A DNA stretch of 64,000 bases from the NCBI GenBank assembly GCA_030684575.1, contig JAUXVD010000011.1:62001-126000 (forward strand). The letters are read 5' to 3'. The position numbers were made by a program, and so were the translations under genes. How positions within the stretch are numbered: position 1 is the first letter of the stretch; the number at the start of each line of letters is the position of its first letter. Positions 55,018-64,000 of this stretch are shown one piece after another. The DNA comes from Nitrospirota bacterium. GTDB taxonomy: Bacteria > Nitrospirota > Nitrospiria > Nitrospirales > Nitrospiraceae. The notes under the pieces are model-generated. The model did no database searches. It saw only the letters and a list, made by a program, of their open reading frames with translations, and had not been told where the DNA came from.

Positions 55018-55895
55018 GGCGACGGCTTTCCTGGAAGATCCATTTCTCCCATCGCCTTCGTCGACTGTCCGTACGATGTCTGAATCACCAACACCTCTTC
55101 GACCCGACCGACATCGACTTCCGGCATGAGTTCAGCCGATTGAAACAATGCGCCTTCCTGCTTGTCGATATGTGTAATCGTGCCGAGCGCGAGGCCGCGC
55201 GGGAAACCTCCAACCAAGCCAGAGGTCACGACCCGATCACCGTCTCGAAGCGTCGAGAGCAACGGGATATATTTCAACTGGGCCAGACCTTGCTGGGTCC
55301 CTTCCACAATGCCTTCGTCTCTTGTCCGCTGAATAAGACCGGCAATGGCGTTGTTCGGATCCGTAATCAAGAGCACCACCGAGGATGCTCCCGTCGTTTT
55401 CACCACACGCCCGACAACGCCAGCGGGCGTGATCACCCCCATGTCCGGCTTGATTCCGTCGCTCTCACCCTTATTGAGGATGATGGCACGATAGCGGTTC
55501 GTGGCATCACGCCCGATGACTTGCGCGGCCACCATGGCCGGAAGCGCTTGCTCCTTAAATTGCAGCAAGGCCGTCAATCGTTCAGTGGCGGCAGCCGACT
55601 CGCGCAACTGGCTGTTTTGCCCGCGCAACGACTCCATGTCTTTCCGTAATTGTTGATTTTCCTCCCGGACCCCTTGCAACGCCACATACTGCTGCCACCG
55701 GTCGGCGATGCCCGTATCGATCGATGCAACAGCCTCAAGCGGAACACGCACGACGTGTCCGACTGGCCCATCCAGATATTGTAAGAGTCCTTGGATTTGA
55801 CCGGGAAGCAGGAAAAGCGCCGCCACGAGCAGTGCGAAGCAGACAAACGCCAGACGTCTGGCACCGGAGGAAAAACGAGAGTTTACCATCCACAT
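55014..55895 (-). CDS. mreC: rod shape-determining protein MreC
   Basis: A 293-residue bitopic protein: one membrane helix (about 14-32), a coiled coil (about 65-105), and the two-barrel periplasmic domain ('VIGRDATNRYRAIILNKGESDGIKPDMGVITPAGVVGRV', 'VVTSGLVGGFPRGLALG'). It links MreB to the periplasmic synthases. An ATG 6 nt further in (MVNSRF) is also possible as start. Confidence 0.94.
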   Translation of the reverse strand: MWMVNSRFSSGARRLAFVCFALLVAALFLLPGQIQGLLQYLDGPVGHVVRVPLEAVASIDTGIADRWQQYVALQGVREENQQLRKDMESLRGQNSQLRESAAATERLTALLQFKEQALPAMVAAQVIGRDATNRYRAIILNKGESDGIKPDMGVITPAGVVGRVVKTTGASSVVLLITDPNNAIAGLIQRTRDEGIVEGTQQGLAQLKYIPLLSTLRDGDRVVTSGLVGGFPRGLALGTITHIDKQEGALFQSAELMPEVDVGRVEEVLVIQTSYGQSTKAMGEMDLPGKPSP

Positions 55896-55916
55896 AAGGA
55901 AGTGAGGGATGGAACC

Positions 55917-56984
<1,068 letters not shown>

Positions 56985-57004
56985 TCAACCTCTGAACTGC
57001 GCAC

Positions 57005-57463
57005 TCAGTCGGGCAACGCCAGTCGACCCGCATCGAGCACCTGAGTACCGGCGATCTCGTCACCAAGACGCCGCCCCTGTTCGTTCCCAATGATCAAAAC
57101 CCCTTCGAGCGCTATGATCGCGACCGATACAATCCACCCCACATACGGGATGGCAAAAGCTAATTGCGCGACCGCAAAGGGTAAATTTCGAATAATGGAT
57201 TCCCGAAACCCTGCAGACTCATGCCGGTCTGGAAGCACCGTCTGGAGACCGATCAACCGTTTCCCGATACTACGCCCGCCGGCAAATCCATCAGCAATCA
57301 GTATATACGCCAATCCTGCAAGAAAACCTACTGGCACGATCATTTGATCGGCTGCTGCGACGATGAATACATCGATGAGCTTGGCAATACCTCGGTTCAG
57401 GACCTGCGCCTTCGGATAGATCCCAGCACCGATTGAATGACCCCCGCGAACCTCCTCGGCCAA
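57005..57463 (-). CDS. RDD-family membrane protein
   Basis: A 152-residue membrane protein with the RDD pattern: 'AKLIDVFIVAAADQMIV' (Asp in the first helix), 'DGFAGGRSIGKRLIGLQTV' and 'RESIIRNLPF'. Three helices. The function of the family is mostly unknown; some members act in ion transport. 38 bp before mreB, same strand, so it may be cotranscribed. Confidence 0.85.
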   Translation of the reverse strand: MAEEVRGGHSIGAGIYPKAQVLNRGIAKLIDVFIVAAADQMIVPVGFLAGLAYILIADGFAGGRSIGKRLIGLQTVLPDRHESAGFRESIIRNLPFAVAQLAFAIPYVGWIVSVAIIALEGVLIIGNEQGRRLGDEIAGTQVLDAGRLALPD

Positions 57464-57686
57464 GTGCTCTCCTTACAATTAGGGGCAAAGTATAACAAAT
57501 CACATTACTGAGCACAAACAAAGACCGTTCTCCAGCAGGTCGACAGGACAAATGCGACGCCGTGCCTTCACGGACAGAGACCGCTGCTCAATCGTGAAAT
57601 CCCAACACAGGAAGCGCGGTCGTGCCTTGCCTTTACACAGATCCCTGAGTACAATCCGTGTGCACGAAAATTTCCGAGGAGTTGTC

Positions 57687-58385
57687 ATGATCAAATTGAT
57701 GCGTGAAGCGTCCCATAGTTATCCCTGGCTCCTCAAGGGCCTCATGGGGATCCTTGCCCTCGCCTTCGTCATCACCATGGGCTGGTGGGGTTTTGACGAA
57801 CAGTCCGGCTCCGTCGTTGCCTCAGTCGGAGACCTCACCGTATCTCGCGACGAGTTTCGCCGGGCCTACGAAAATACCTACCGCTTCTACAAGGATAAAG
57901 TCCCCGGAGAGTTCAAGGACGAAACGATCAAGCAGTTTGTCGTGGATCAACTCATCGACAATCGGACCTGGCTCATCGCGGCCAAAAACATGGGCCTCAC
58001 CGTGGCGGATGAGGACCTGCGAGAAGTCATCATGCAGATCCCCGACTTTCAAAAAAATGGAGTATTTGACCCCGAAATCTACCAACGACTCCTGGCAGCG
58101 AACCATCTGACGCCCGCGACATTTGAAGCCATGGAAGAGAAGGAAGTACTGAGCAACAAAGCCAGGCTGATCATCCGTGACGCCATCGCCCTGACCCCCG
58201 CCGAACTTGCCGAGGCACAGGCCCTCACTGTGCGGCAAACGGAATCGGACCCGGCAAAGGCCGCCGAAGCCAAGGACCGCGCGTTACAGGACGTCCTCTT
58301 TCAAAAGCAACAACGCGCGCTGCTAGCCTATACCGAATCGCTCAAAACAACGCTTCCCATTACCATTCACCGCGAGCTCTTGTGA
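57687..58385 (+). CDS. SurA_N-domain envelope chaperone-like protein (PpiD-like, no PPIase domain)
   Basis: A 232-residue protein with one membrane helix (about 14-38) and the SurA N-terminal chaperone domain ('VGDLTVSRDEFRRAYENTYRFYKDKVPGEF...QFVVDQLIDNRTWLIAAKNMGLTVADEDLREVIMQIPDFQKNGVFDPEIYQRLL' type). It resembles the front of PpiD but ends before any parvulin PPIase domain. Probably a membrane-anchored periplasmic chaperone. ATG with CGAGGAG upstream. Convergent with queA. Confidence 0.85.
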   Translation: MIKLMREASHSYPWLLKGLMGILALAFVITMGWWGFDEQSGSVVASVGDLTVSRDEFRRAYENTYRFYKDKVPGEFKDETIKQFVVDQLIDNRTWLIAAKNMGLTVADEDLREVIMQIPDFQKNGVFDPEIYQRLLAANHLTPATFEAMEEKEVLSNKARLIIRDAIALTPAELAEAQALTVRQTESDPAKAAEAKDRALQDVLFQKQQRALLAYTESLKTTLPITIHRELL

Positions 58386-58463
58386 GAAACAGGCGCGTGG
58401 CCTGAGGCAAGAGGCTAACAGTTTTCTCGCGACACCTCTTTCCACCATCCGCTTGCTCACCAC

Positions 58464-59483
58464 TTACAAAATCAGCATCGCGTCGCCATAACTATAGAAG
58501 CGGTACCGCTCGCGAACCGCCTCGGCATAGGCCTCTCGAAGAAATTCTGTCCCGGCCAACGCGGAAACCAGCATCAACAATGTGGTACGCGGCAGGTGAA
58601 AATTCGTGAAGAGCGCGTCGATCACTTTGAAGGAAAACCCTGGCGTCATGAAGATGTCCGTCTCGCCCCGATAGGGCCTGATCTGGCCGTCAGCACGAGC
58701 CGCCGTTTCGAGCGCACGTACGGCAGTCGTCCCAACCGCGACGATCCGTCCTCCTTCCGCCCGCGTATGCTCGATGGCACGAACCGCCTCTGCTCCGACA
58801 TCGATCCATTCTGTGCCCATCTGATGGTCTTCGATGTGATCGACTTTCACCGGCTTGAATGTTCCGATACCGACATGGAGCGTGATGCTCGTAAGACCGA
58901 CTCCTCGCTGTTGCAGCCGTGCCAGCAATTCCGCGGTGAAATGGAGCCCAGCCGTCGGTGCGGCAATCGCACCCTCATGTTGCGCAAACAGCGTTTGGTA
59001 CCATTCACGATCTTGATCGGTCGGCGCTCGTTTTAAATAGGGCGGAAGCGGCATTCGGCCATGTTCCCGTAACCACTCAACGAACGGGACCTGACTCTCG
59101 ACCCGCACCGTCGTTCTGGCCGAGTCACGCTCGATCACCTCCGCAGAGGCCGCGGCATCCATCTCGATGATCTGTCCTGGACGGAACGTACCCTTGATCA
59201 ATACTTCCCATGTCGCATCCCCAAGATCTTTCACAAAAAGAATCTCGACTTCCGCACCGGAAGGACACTTTCGTCCAACCACGCGCGCGGCCAACACCTT
59301 CGTATTATTGACCACGAGGAGATCCCCTGGCTGAAGCAGCTCAGGCAAGTCGTCAACGCGTCGATGGGCAAGCGACTGGGTGTGCGGCTGCAGGACGAGT
59401 AACTTCGCGTGATCGCGTGGAAGGACCGGACACGTCGCAATCAGCGAGGGATCGAACGCAAAGTCGAACTCGGAGAGCTGCAT
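58464..59483 (-). CDS. queA: S-adenosylmethionine:tRNA ribosyltransferase-isomerase QueA
   Basis: QueA transfers the ribosyl part of SAM to preQ1 in tRNA, giving epoxyqueuosine. The 339-residue product has 'FDFAFDPSLIATCPVLPRDHAKLLVL', 'LPLPPYLKR'-like 'MPLPPYLKRAP', 'IAAPTAGLHFT' and 'TNFHLPRTTLLMLVSALAG', all typical. The start overlaps the stop of the SpoIID-like gene (TGATG). Confidence 0.96.
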   Translation of the reverse strand: MQLSEFDFAFDPSLIATCPVLPRDHAKLLVLQPHTQSLAHRRVDDLPELLQPGDLLVVNNTKVLAARVVGRKCPSGAEVEILFVKDLGDATWEVLIKGTFRPGQIIEMDAAASAEVIERDSARTTVRVESQVPFVEWLREHGRMPLPPYLKRAPTDQDREWYQTLFAQHEGAIAAPTAGLHFTAELLARLQQRGVGLTSITLHVGIGTFKPVKVDHIEDHQMGTEWIDVGAEAVRAIEHTRAEGGRIVAVGTTAVRALETAARADGQIRPYRGETDIFMTPGFSFKVIDALFTNFHLPRTTLLMLVSALAGTEFLREAYAEAVRERYRFYSYGDAMLIL

Positions 59484-60712
59484 CAGGAGGACGGCGGGGT
59501 CGGAGGTTTAGTCAACGTCATATTCTGCAATTCCGTACCGGGGTAATAATACCGAAGAATCGTCGAGAAGGGATAGCCCAGCTCCGCCAGTTCTTTTGCG
59601 CCCCACTGACACATGCCGACGGCGTGCCCTGCGCCAAATCCTGACAGCACCACCTCGCGCCCGATCGATTCGATGGCAAACTGCGTACTGGGAATAATGG
59701 TGTAGCCGACCGCTTTCCGCAACTCTTCGCCTCGAAGGATGAGCTCCCCCCCGGAGTGCAGGATGCGCAGCTTCGCGACTCGCCCTCCGCGACTGAACGA
59801 AAGTGGGGTCATCGTCGCAATCGTTCCCACGGAAAATCCCTGTTGTCGCAAGTTCTGTTCAAGGGTATCGACTTTGAAAGAGGATTTCCATTGATAGTAG
59901 GGAGATGCAAGGTCAAAGGGACATTCGACGCCCTTCAGATAGGGATACTCTTTCGACCACACATTCATGGCATCTTCTGTCAATCCGGCCGCCGTCGATG
60001 AGAACGCGGCATAGATCGGCGCATCCTCATAGGTGACGACAAGCCCACGCGTGTCTTCGACCGCGCGAAGAATCCCGGCATCCACCCCCTGCTTGCCCCG
60101 GTAGACTTGGTCTTGCACCGTCGCCGCCACGTCGTAGTCGCGAGTCGCGCTCAGCATCTGTTGATAGAGCGCATAGGTTCGAGCCGCCACCGCCTGGGCC
60201 TTCAACATCTCAGGATGCCAGGCCGAACTGACCTCTGCTGGCACGACCCCTTTCACGTATTCTTCAAAATCTACCCGATTGATAACGAGAAACCCTTTCC
60301 CTTTTCGCACAAGGTGAATAAGGCCACTCACCGAGATCGCCACCCCGGAATCGCCGGACGATACCGCCGCCCCGTGAGACTTCCTGTTAGGCCGCGGGAA
60401 GGTCAACGTGAGGCCTTGTTCTCCACCCTGGAGCGTCAACCGCTCCGTCGACACACGGACGCCATTCAAGAGAAAACCCTGTTCCCCGACTTGAACATGG
60501 ACCGACGCGCGCAGCGTCTGGCTATGCCCTTTGGCATCCGTCATCCACAGGGGACGGTCTGCGCGGACATCGAACTGCGAGACATTCGCTGATAACAGGA
60601 CACGAATCGACTGCGCCGCCTCTGTAGCAGAGGACAGGCCGAGAAGACAGGCTCCGACCGCGATAGCCTGGTACAATGCACCCTTGAATAGCTTCACCGG
60701 CGAAATATCCAT
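59483..60712 (-). CDS. SpoIID/LytB-domain amidase-enhancer-like protein
   Basis: A 409-residue exported protein with an N-terminal signal helix, a beta-rich front and the SpoIID domain ('RVDFEEYVKGVVPAEVSSAWHPEMLKAQAVAARTYAL', 'GHAVGMCQWGAKELAELGYPFSTILRYYYPGTEL'). In Bacillus SpoIID is a lytic transglycosylase acting on denuded glycan; in Gram-negatives similar proteins bind or trim peptidoglycan. It overlaps the DUF2905 gene by 19 nt. Confidence 0.88.
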   Translation of the reverse strand: MDISPVKLFKGALYQAIAVGACLLGLSSATEAAQSIRVLLSANVSQFDVRADRPLWMTDAKGHSQTLRASVHVQVGEQGFLLNGVRVSTERLTLQGGEQGLTLTFPRPNRKSHGAAVSSGDSGVAISVSGLIHLVRKGKGFLVINRVDFEEYVKGVVPAEVSSAWHPEMLKAQAVAARTYALYQQMLSATRDYDVAATVQDQVYRGKQGVDAGILRAVEDTRGLVVTYEDAPIYAAFSSTAAGLTEDAMNVWSKEYPYLKGVECPFDLASPYYQWKSSFKVDTLEQNLRQQGFSVGTIATMTPLSFSRGGRVAKLRILHSGGELILRGEELRKAVGYTIIPSTQFAIESIGREVVLSGFGAGHAVGMCQWGAKELAELGYPFSTILRYYYPGTELQNMTLTKPPTPPSS

Positions 60713-60948
60713 GATACGAGAAAGAATACCAGGCTCAGAAGGATGCTAAGGAGCAAACTGGTTGCGAGGGGAAACGAGAAGCTGAAGTTGTCTCGCCGAA
60801 TGGAGATATCCCCGGGCAACTTCCCGAACCATCCCAGGAGACTCCCAGCTCCTGGAATACGATCGATGATCAACAGCAGCAGACCGGCCAATACAATACA
60901 CAGTCCCACGATCACGAGGAATTTCCCGAGACTCCCCCACTCAGCCAT
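60694..60948 (-). CDS. DUF2905 membrane protein
   Basis: An 84-residue protein with two helices and the family motif 'GRIPGAGSLLGWFGKLPGDI'-like 'DRIPGAGSLLGWFGKLPGDISIRR' between them. The function is unknown. The start overlaps the asd stop (TGATG), and its end overlaps the SpoIID gene, so it sits in a tight operon. Confidence 0.85.
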   Translation of the reverse strand: MAEWGSLGKFLVIVGLCIVLAGLLLLIIDRIPGAGSLLGWFGKLPGDISIRRDNFSFSFPLATSLLLSILLSLVFFLVSWIFRR

Positions 60949-61964
60949 CAGCCTTTGGCCAAATGCTCAGCGATTTGCACCGCATTGAGAGCGGCCCCTT
61001 TGCGTAAATTATCCGCCACCACCCACAGATTGAGACCGTTCGAGATCGACTCATCTTCACGAATGCGACCGACGTAGACCTCGTCCTTCCCCGCAACCTC
61101 CAACGGCATGGGGTAGATCTGATGGGCCGGATCGTCGTACAGCAACACGCCAGGGGCCGTCGACAGAATGGCACGGGCCTCGTTGACCGATAGTTTTTTC
61201 TCAGTCTCAATATTGATGGCTTCCGAATGTCCGACATACACCGGAACCCGCACCGTCGTCGCCGTCACCTGAATCGACTGATCGCCCATGATTTTTCTCG
61301 TCTCATGGAGCATCTTCATTTCTTCTTTCGTATAGCCTGACGGAAGAAAGTCATCGATCTGCGGCAAGCAGTTGAAGGCGATCTGATAGGGATAGACCTT
61401 GGGGCTCGCCTCTTTGAAGCTCAACAGGTCCTGGCACTCCGTCATCAACTCGTCCATGGCGTCCTTCCCCGTGCCGGACACGGATTGAAAGGTCGTCACG
61501 ACAATTCGCTTAATCCTGGCCCGATCATGGAGTGGTTTCAAGGCCACGACCATTTGAATCGTGGAACAGTTCGGATTGGCAATGATGCCCTTATGCCGTG
61601 GGATATCGTGCGGGTTCACCTCAGGCACCACCAGCGGTACCTCAAGAGTCATCCGCCAGGCTGCGCTGTTATCGATCACCACCGCACCGGCCTTCACCGC
61701 AATCGGCGCGAACTCTCGGCTGAGCTCCGCCCCGGCAGAAAAGAGCGCGATGTCCACGCCGGCAAACGAATCCTTCGTCAAGACTTCGATCGGGATCTCG
61801 TTCCCTTGGAATGTCACCGTGCCGCCTGCAGAACGAGCCGACGCAAGAGGGACCAGCCGTGAAACGGGAAACTCTCGCTCCTCTAGCACCTCGATCATTT
61901 CAGTCCCGACTGCCCCGGTCGCACCGACAATCGCCACCACATACCCTGATTTTTTCTGTTTCAT
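60948..61964 (-). CDS. asd: aspartate-semialdehyde dehydrogenase
   Basis: Asd makes aspartate semialdehyde for lysine, diaminopimelate, methionine and threonine synthesis. The 338-residue product has the NADP-binding 'VAIVGATGAVGTEMIEVL', the catalytic Cys in 'IANPNCSTIQM' and 'SVSGTGKDAMDEL' and 'VYVGRIREDESISNGLNLW' near the end. Length fits. Confidence 0.97.
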   Translation of the reverse strand: MKQKKSGYVVAIVGATGAVGTEMIEVLEEREFPVSRLVPLASARSAGGTVTFQGNEIPIEVLTKDSFAGVDIALFSAGAELSREFAPIAVKAGAVVIDNSAAWRMTLEVPLVVPEVNPHDIPRHKGIIANPNCSTIQMVVALKPLHDRARIKRIVVTTFQSVSGTGKDAMDELMTECQDLLSFKEASPKVYPYQIAFNCLPQIDDFLPSGYTKEEMKMLHETRKIMGDQSIQVTATTVRVPVYVGHSEAINIETEKKLSVNEARAILSTAPGVLLYDDPAHQIYPMPLEVAGKDEVYVGRIREDESISNGLNLWVVADNLRKGAALNAVQIAEHLAKG

Positions 61965-61982
61965 TCTGAGCCTCGATCCTGC

Positions 61983-63197
61983 CTACAGCGCGATCTCGCG
62001 AATACGATGATTGAACGTATCGGCCACGAGCAGATACCCCGCACGAGCCATCACGATTCCAAACGGGTAACTCAGACTGGCGTCGAGAGCCGCGCGATCA
62101 TCGCCCCCATAGTTTGCCACACCAACACCGGCAATGCGCGTAATACGTCCGGTCGCGCGATCCCAGCGGCGGACCAGATGGTTGTCCGAATCGGTAAAAA
62201 ATAGGTTCCCCGCTTCGTCCAACACGATTCCGGACGGCCGTGACAGACTGCGGCTGGGCGGCTCATCCGGCCCCTGATACTTATATTCTCCACCGTCACC
62301 CGCCAGGGTGCTGATGAATCCAGTGCCGAGATCGACGGCTCGAATCCTTCCACTAAAGCTATCGGCAATGACTAACGTGCCATCTGCCGTCAGCGCCAAC
62401 CCGCCAGGACCGGCCAGACCGGTATCGGTGGCAGCCATGCCGTCTCCATTATACGCAGCCGTTCCCATCCCCGCGACCGTACGAATCACTCCGGACGCAA
62501 AATCGACCGCCCGCACGCGATTATTATTCTGATCGGCAATGTAGAGGTGGCCTGCATCACTCACGGCCAAGGCAACCGGTTCATTCAAGCCGGCCTCCAC
62601 GGCTAATCCCCCGTCTCCGGAATATCGCGGTTGTCCAAGGCCCGCGACCGTCGTGATGACACCCGTCACCGCATCCACGCGCCGCACGCGATGGTTCAGC
62701 GTATCGGCAATATAGAGATGCCCTCCCCGATCGACCACCACCGCTGTCGGAAAATTCAACAAGGCGTGCTCGGCAGGGCCGCCGTCGCCGCTAAAACGTT
62801 TTTCCGGTGCCGTACCGGCCACGACATACCGAACGGTCCCGCTCAAGTCGGTCTGTTGCGTGAACGCATGCGAATGGACGGCGTCGCTTTCGGCAAAGGG
62901 ATCGTCACTCGATCCTTCCGCTGCTGGGGGGGGCGGAACTGGCGCAGCCTCCGGTCCAACGCCCTGGATGCATCCCGCAACCGTCCTGATGCAGCCGGTC
63001 TTTCCGTCGATCCTCCGAATGACATGATTCTCAGAGTCGGCAATGAACAAGTTTCCCTCTCCATCGAGAGTCAGACTCTTGGGTTCATTGAGGCAGGCAG
63101 CGAGGGCCTCGGCTCCGTCACCGGACCAGCCAGGCTCTCCGGTGCCGGCGAAGGTTCGAATCAATCCAACGTTGAGCGGTACAGTCATCGAGTCCAC
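61983..63197 (-). CDS. NHL-repeat beta-propeller protein
   Basis: A 404-residue protein made of repeated blades of the form 'G..G.aGYSGDGG.A..A.L..P..va.D..GnlyiADs.NhrVRrvd..tG.I.TvAG' (at least six copies, for example 'NFPTAVVVDRGGHLYIADTLNHRVRRVDAVTGVITTVAG'). The propeller is predicted to bind a protein or ligand. No clear signal peptide is seen at either possible start (GTG 63197, ATG 63188), so its place in the cell is unclear. It is inserted between leuB and asd in a tight same-strand unit. Confidence 0.88.
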   Translation of the reverse strand: MDSMTVPLNVGLIRTFAGTGEPGWSGDGAEALAACLNEPKSLTLDGEGNLFIADSENHVIRRIDGKTGCIRTVAGCIQGVGPEAAPVPPPPAAEGSSDDPFAESDAVHSHAFTQQTDLSGTVRYVVAGTAPEKRFSGDGGPAEHALLNFPTAVVVDRGGHLYIADTLNHRVRRVDAVTGVITTVAGLGQPRYSGDGGLAVEAGLNEPVALAVSDAGHLYIADQNNNRVRAVDFASGVIRTVAGMGTAAYNGDGMAATDTGLAGPGGLALTADGTLVIADSFSGRIRAVDLGTGFISTLAGDGGEYKYQGPDEPPSRSLSRPSGIVLDEAGNLFFTDSDNHLVRRWDRATGRITRIAGVGVANYGGDDRAALDASLSYPFGIVMARAGYLLVADTFNHRIREIAL

Positions 63198-63205
63198 AAG
63201 CCTGG

Positions 63206-64000
63206 CTAGTTCAGGTTTCGCAAGATCGCCTCACCCATTTCCGTCGTACTGACAAGACGTGTCCCCTGGCTATGAATATCTTTGGTGCGATACCCGAGTT
63301 CAAGCGTTTTCACGATCGCCTGCTCGATGGCTGCCGCTTCCTGATCCAGCTTGAACCCATACGACAACATCATGGCCGCCGAGGCAATCGTCGCGATGGG
63401 ATTCGCGACATTCTTTCCGGCAATGTCCGGCGCGCTGCCGTGAATCGGCTCGAACAGCCCGACCTGCGCACCGATACTGGCCGACGGCAACATGCCGATG
63501 GAGCCGGTTAACATAGCCGCTTCATCGCTCAGAATATCGCCGAAGATATTATTACAGAGCATCACATCGAATTGACGCGGGTTGCGGACAAGCTGCATCG
63601 CGGCATTATCGACATAGATATGGCTCAGCTCCACATCCTGATAACCCTTATGGGTCTCGATGACGACTCGACGCCAGAGTTCTGACGACTCCAGCACGTT
63701 CGCCTTATCGACGGACATTACTTTGCTCCGACGTTTTCTCGCCGCTTCGAACGCCACTTTCGCGATACGCGCGATTTCTTCAGTCGTATAGACCTCGGTG
63801 TTGAACCCTCGTTCGCTCCCATTCGGCAGCTTCTCGATGCCTTTCGGTTTCCCGAAATAAATGCCGCCCGTCAGCTCCCGGATGACGAGGATGTCGATGC
63901 CCTCGATGACCTCGCGTTTGAGCGTAGAGGCATCGGCCAACATCGGGTACAACTTTGCCGGCCGCAAATTCGCATAGAGGCCCAGGTGCTCCCGTAAACC
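63206..64000 (-). CDS. leuB: 3-isopropylmalate dehydrogenase, 5' part beyond window
   Basis: The visible 264 residues are the C-terminal three quarters of LeuB, the leucine-pathway dehydrogenase. The frame stays open to the window end ('[20 protein letters not shown]'), so a start at 63967 would be false. Catalytic/metal features: '[17 protein letters not shown]', the Lys in 'SVDKANVL', '[29 protein letters not shown]' and '[15 protein letters not shown]'. leuB next to asd is a common order; here an NHL gene lies between. Confidence 0.95.
   Translation of the reverse strand, partial: GLREHLGLYANLRPAKLYPMLADASTLKREVIEGIDILVIRELTGGIYFGKPKGIEKLPNGSERGFNTEVYTTEEIARIAKVAFEAARKRRSKVMSVDKANVLESSELWRRVVIETHKGYQDVELSHIYVDNAAMQLVRNPRQFDVMLCNNIFGDILSDEAAMLTGSIGMLPSASIGAQVGLFEPIHGSAPDIAGKNVANPIATIASAAMMLSYGFKLDQEAAAIEQAIVKTLELGYRTKDIHSQGTRLVSTTEMGEAILRNLN

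Overview
The window looks like core chromosome of a Gram-negative bacterium of the Nitrospirota, most likely a Nitrospira-type organism. This is inferred from moderate-to-high GC, a complete system I cytochrome c maturation operon, a His-type Thi4 thiazole synthase next to thiC, many degenerate signalling domains, and a SpoIID-domain protein in an outer-membrane organism. No database search was possible, so the taxon is an inference. No rRNA, recognisable tRNA, CRISPR array, prophage or insertion-sequence transposase was found.

Layout. 1-3 kb: end of an RND-type efflux adaptor, a lipoprotein, and uppP. 3-7.7 kb: lspA, ileS and nadA on the minus strand. 7.8-13.2 kb: a thiamine block (promoter, TPP riboswitch, attenuator, thiC, thi4) followed by a TPR protein, a degenerate receiver domain and a YgfZ-like protein. 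13.2-17.6 kb: small or poorly known genes, a PhoD-type phosphatase, a PilZ protein, and a possible decayed integron gene cassette. 17.8-25.7 kb: a drug/metabolite transporter and the ccmABCDEFGHI operon (minus strand). 25.9-28.8 kb: O-methyltransferase, M32 carboxypeptidase and an unknown gene. 28.9-45.9 kb: an iron/redox island with Fur, FbpABC, ExbB-ExbD-TonB, a lipoprotein plus ApbE, a Com-like zinc-finger protein, two paralogous outer-membrane barrels, a predicted flavinylated FMN-binding protein with a four-helix membrane partner, an HD-GYP protein, a di-heme cytochrome and two bacterioferritins. 46-57.5 kb: topA, dprA, rng and the rod-shape set mreBCD-mrdA-rodA with an RDD protein. 57.7-64 kb: a SurA_N-domain protein, queA, spoIID-like, a DUF2905 protein, asd, an NHL-repeat protein and the 3' part of leuB.

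The most coherent functional unit is the iron/redox island. A Fur regulator lies next to a promoter whose -10 box overlaps a perfect 15-bp palindrome, ahead of a ferric-iron ABC importer. A TonB energiser follows. A second promoter with a Fur-box-like sequence precedes a Com-like protein, a porin, a lipoprotein and a protein carrying the FMN-attachment motif that ApbE modifies; apbE itself lies divergently next to it. Two complementary bacterioferritin subunits close the island.

The most unusual structural signal is a family of six ~115-125 bp long-palindrome repeats. Each lies within about 15 nt of a stop codon. Their stems differ in sequence but stay paired, that is, they covary between copies.
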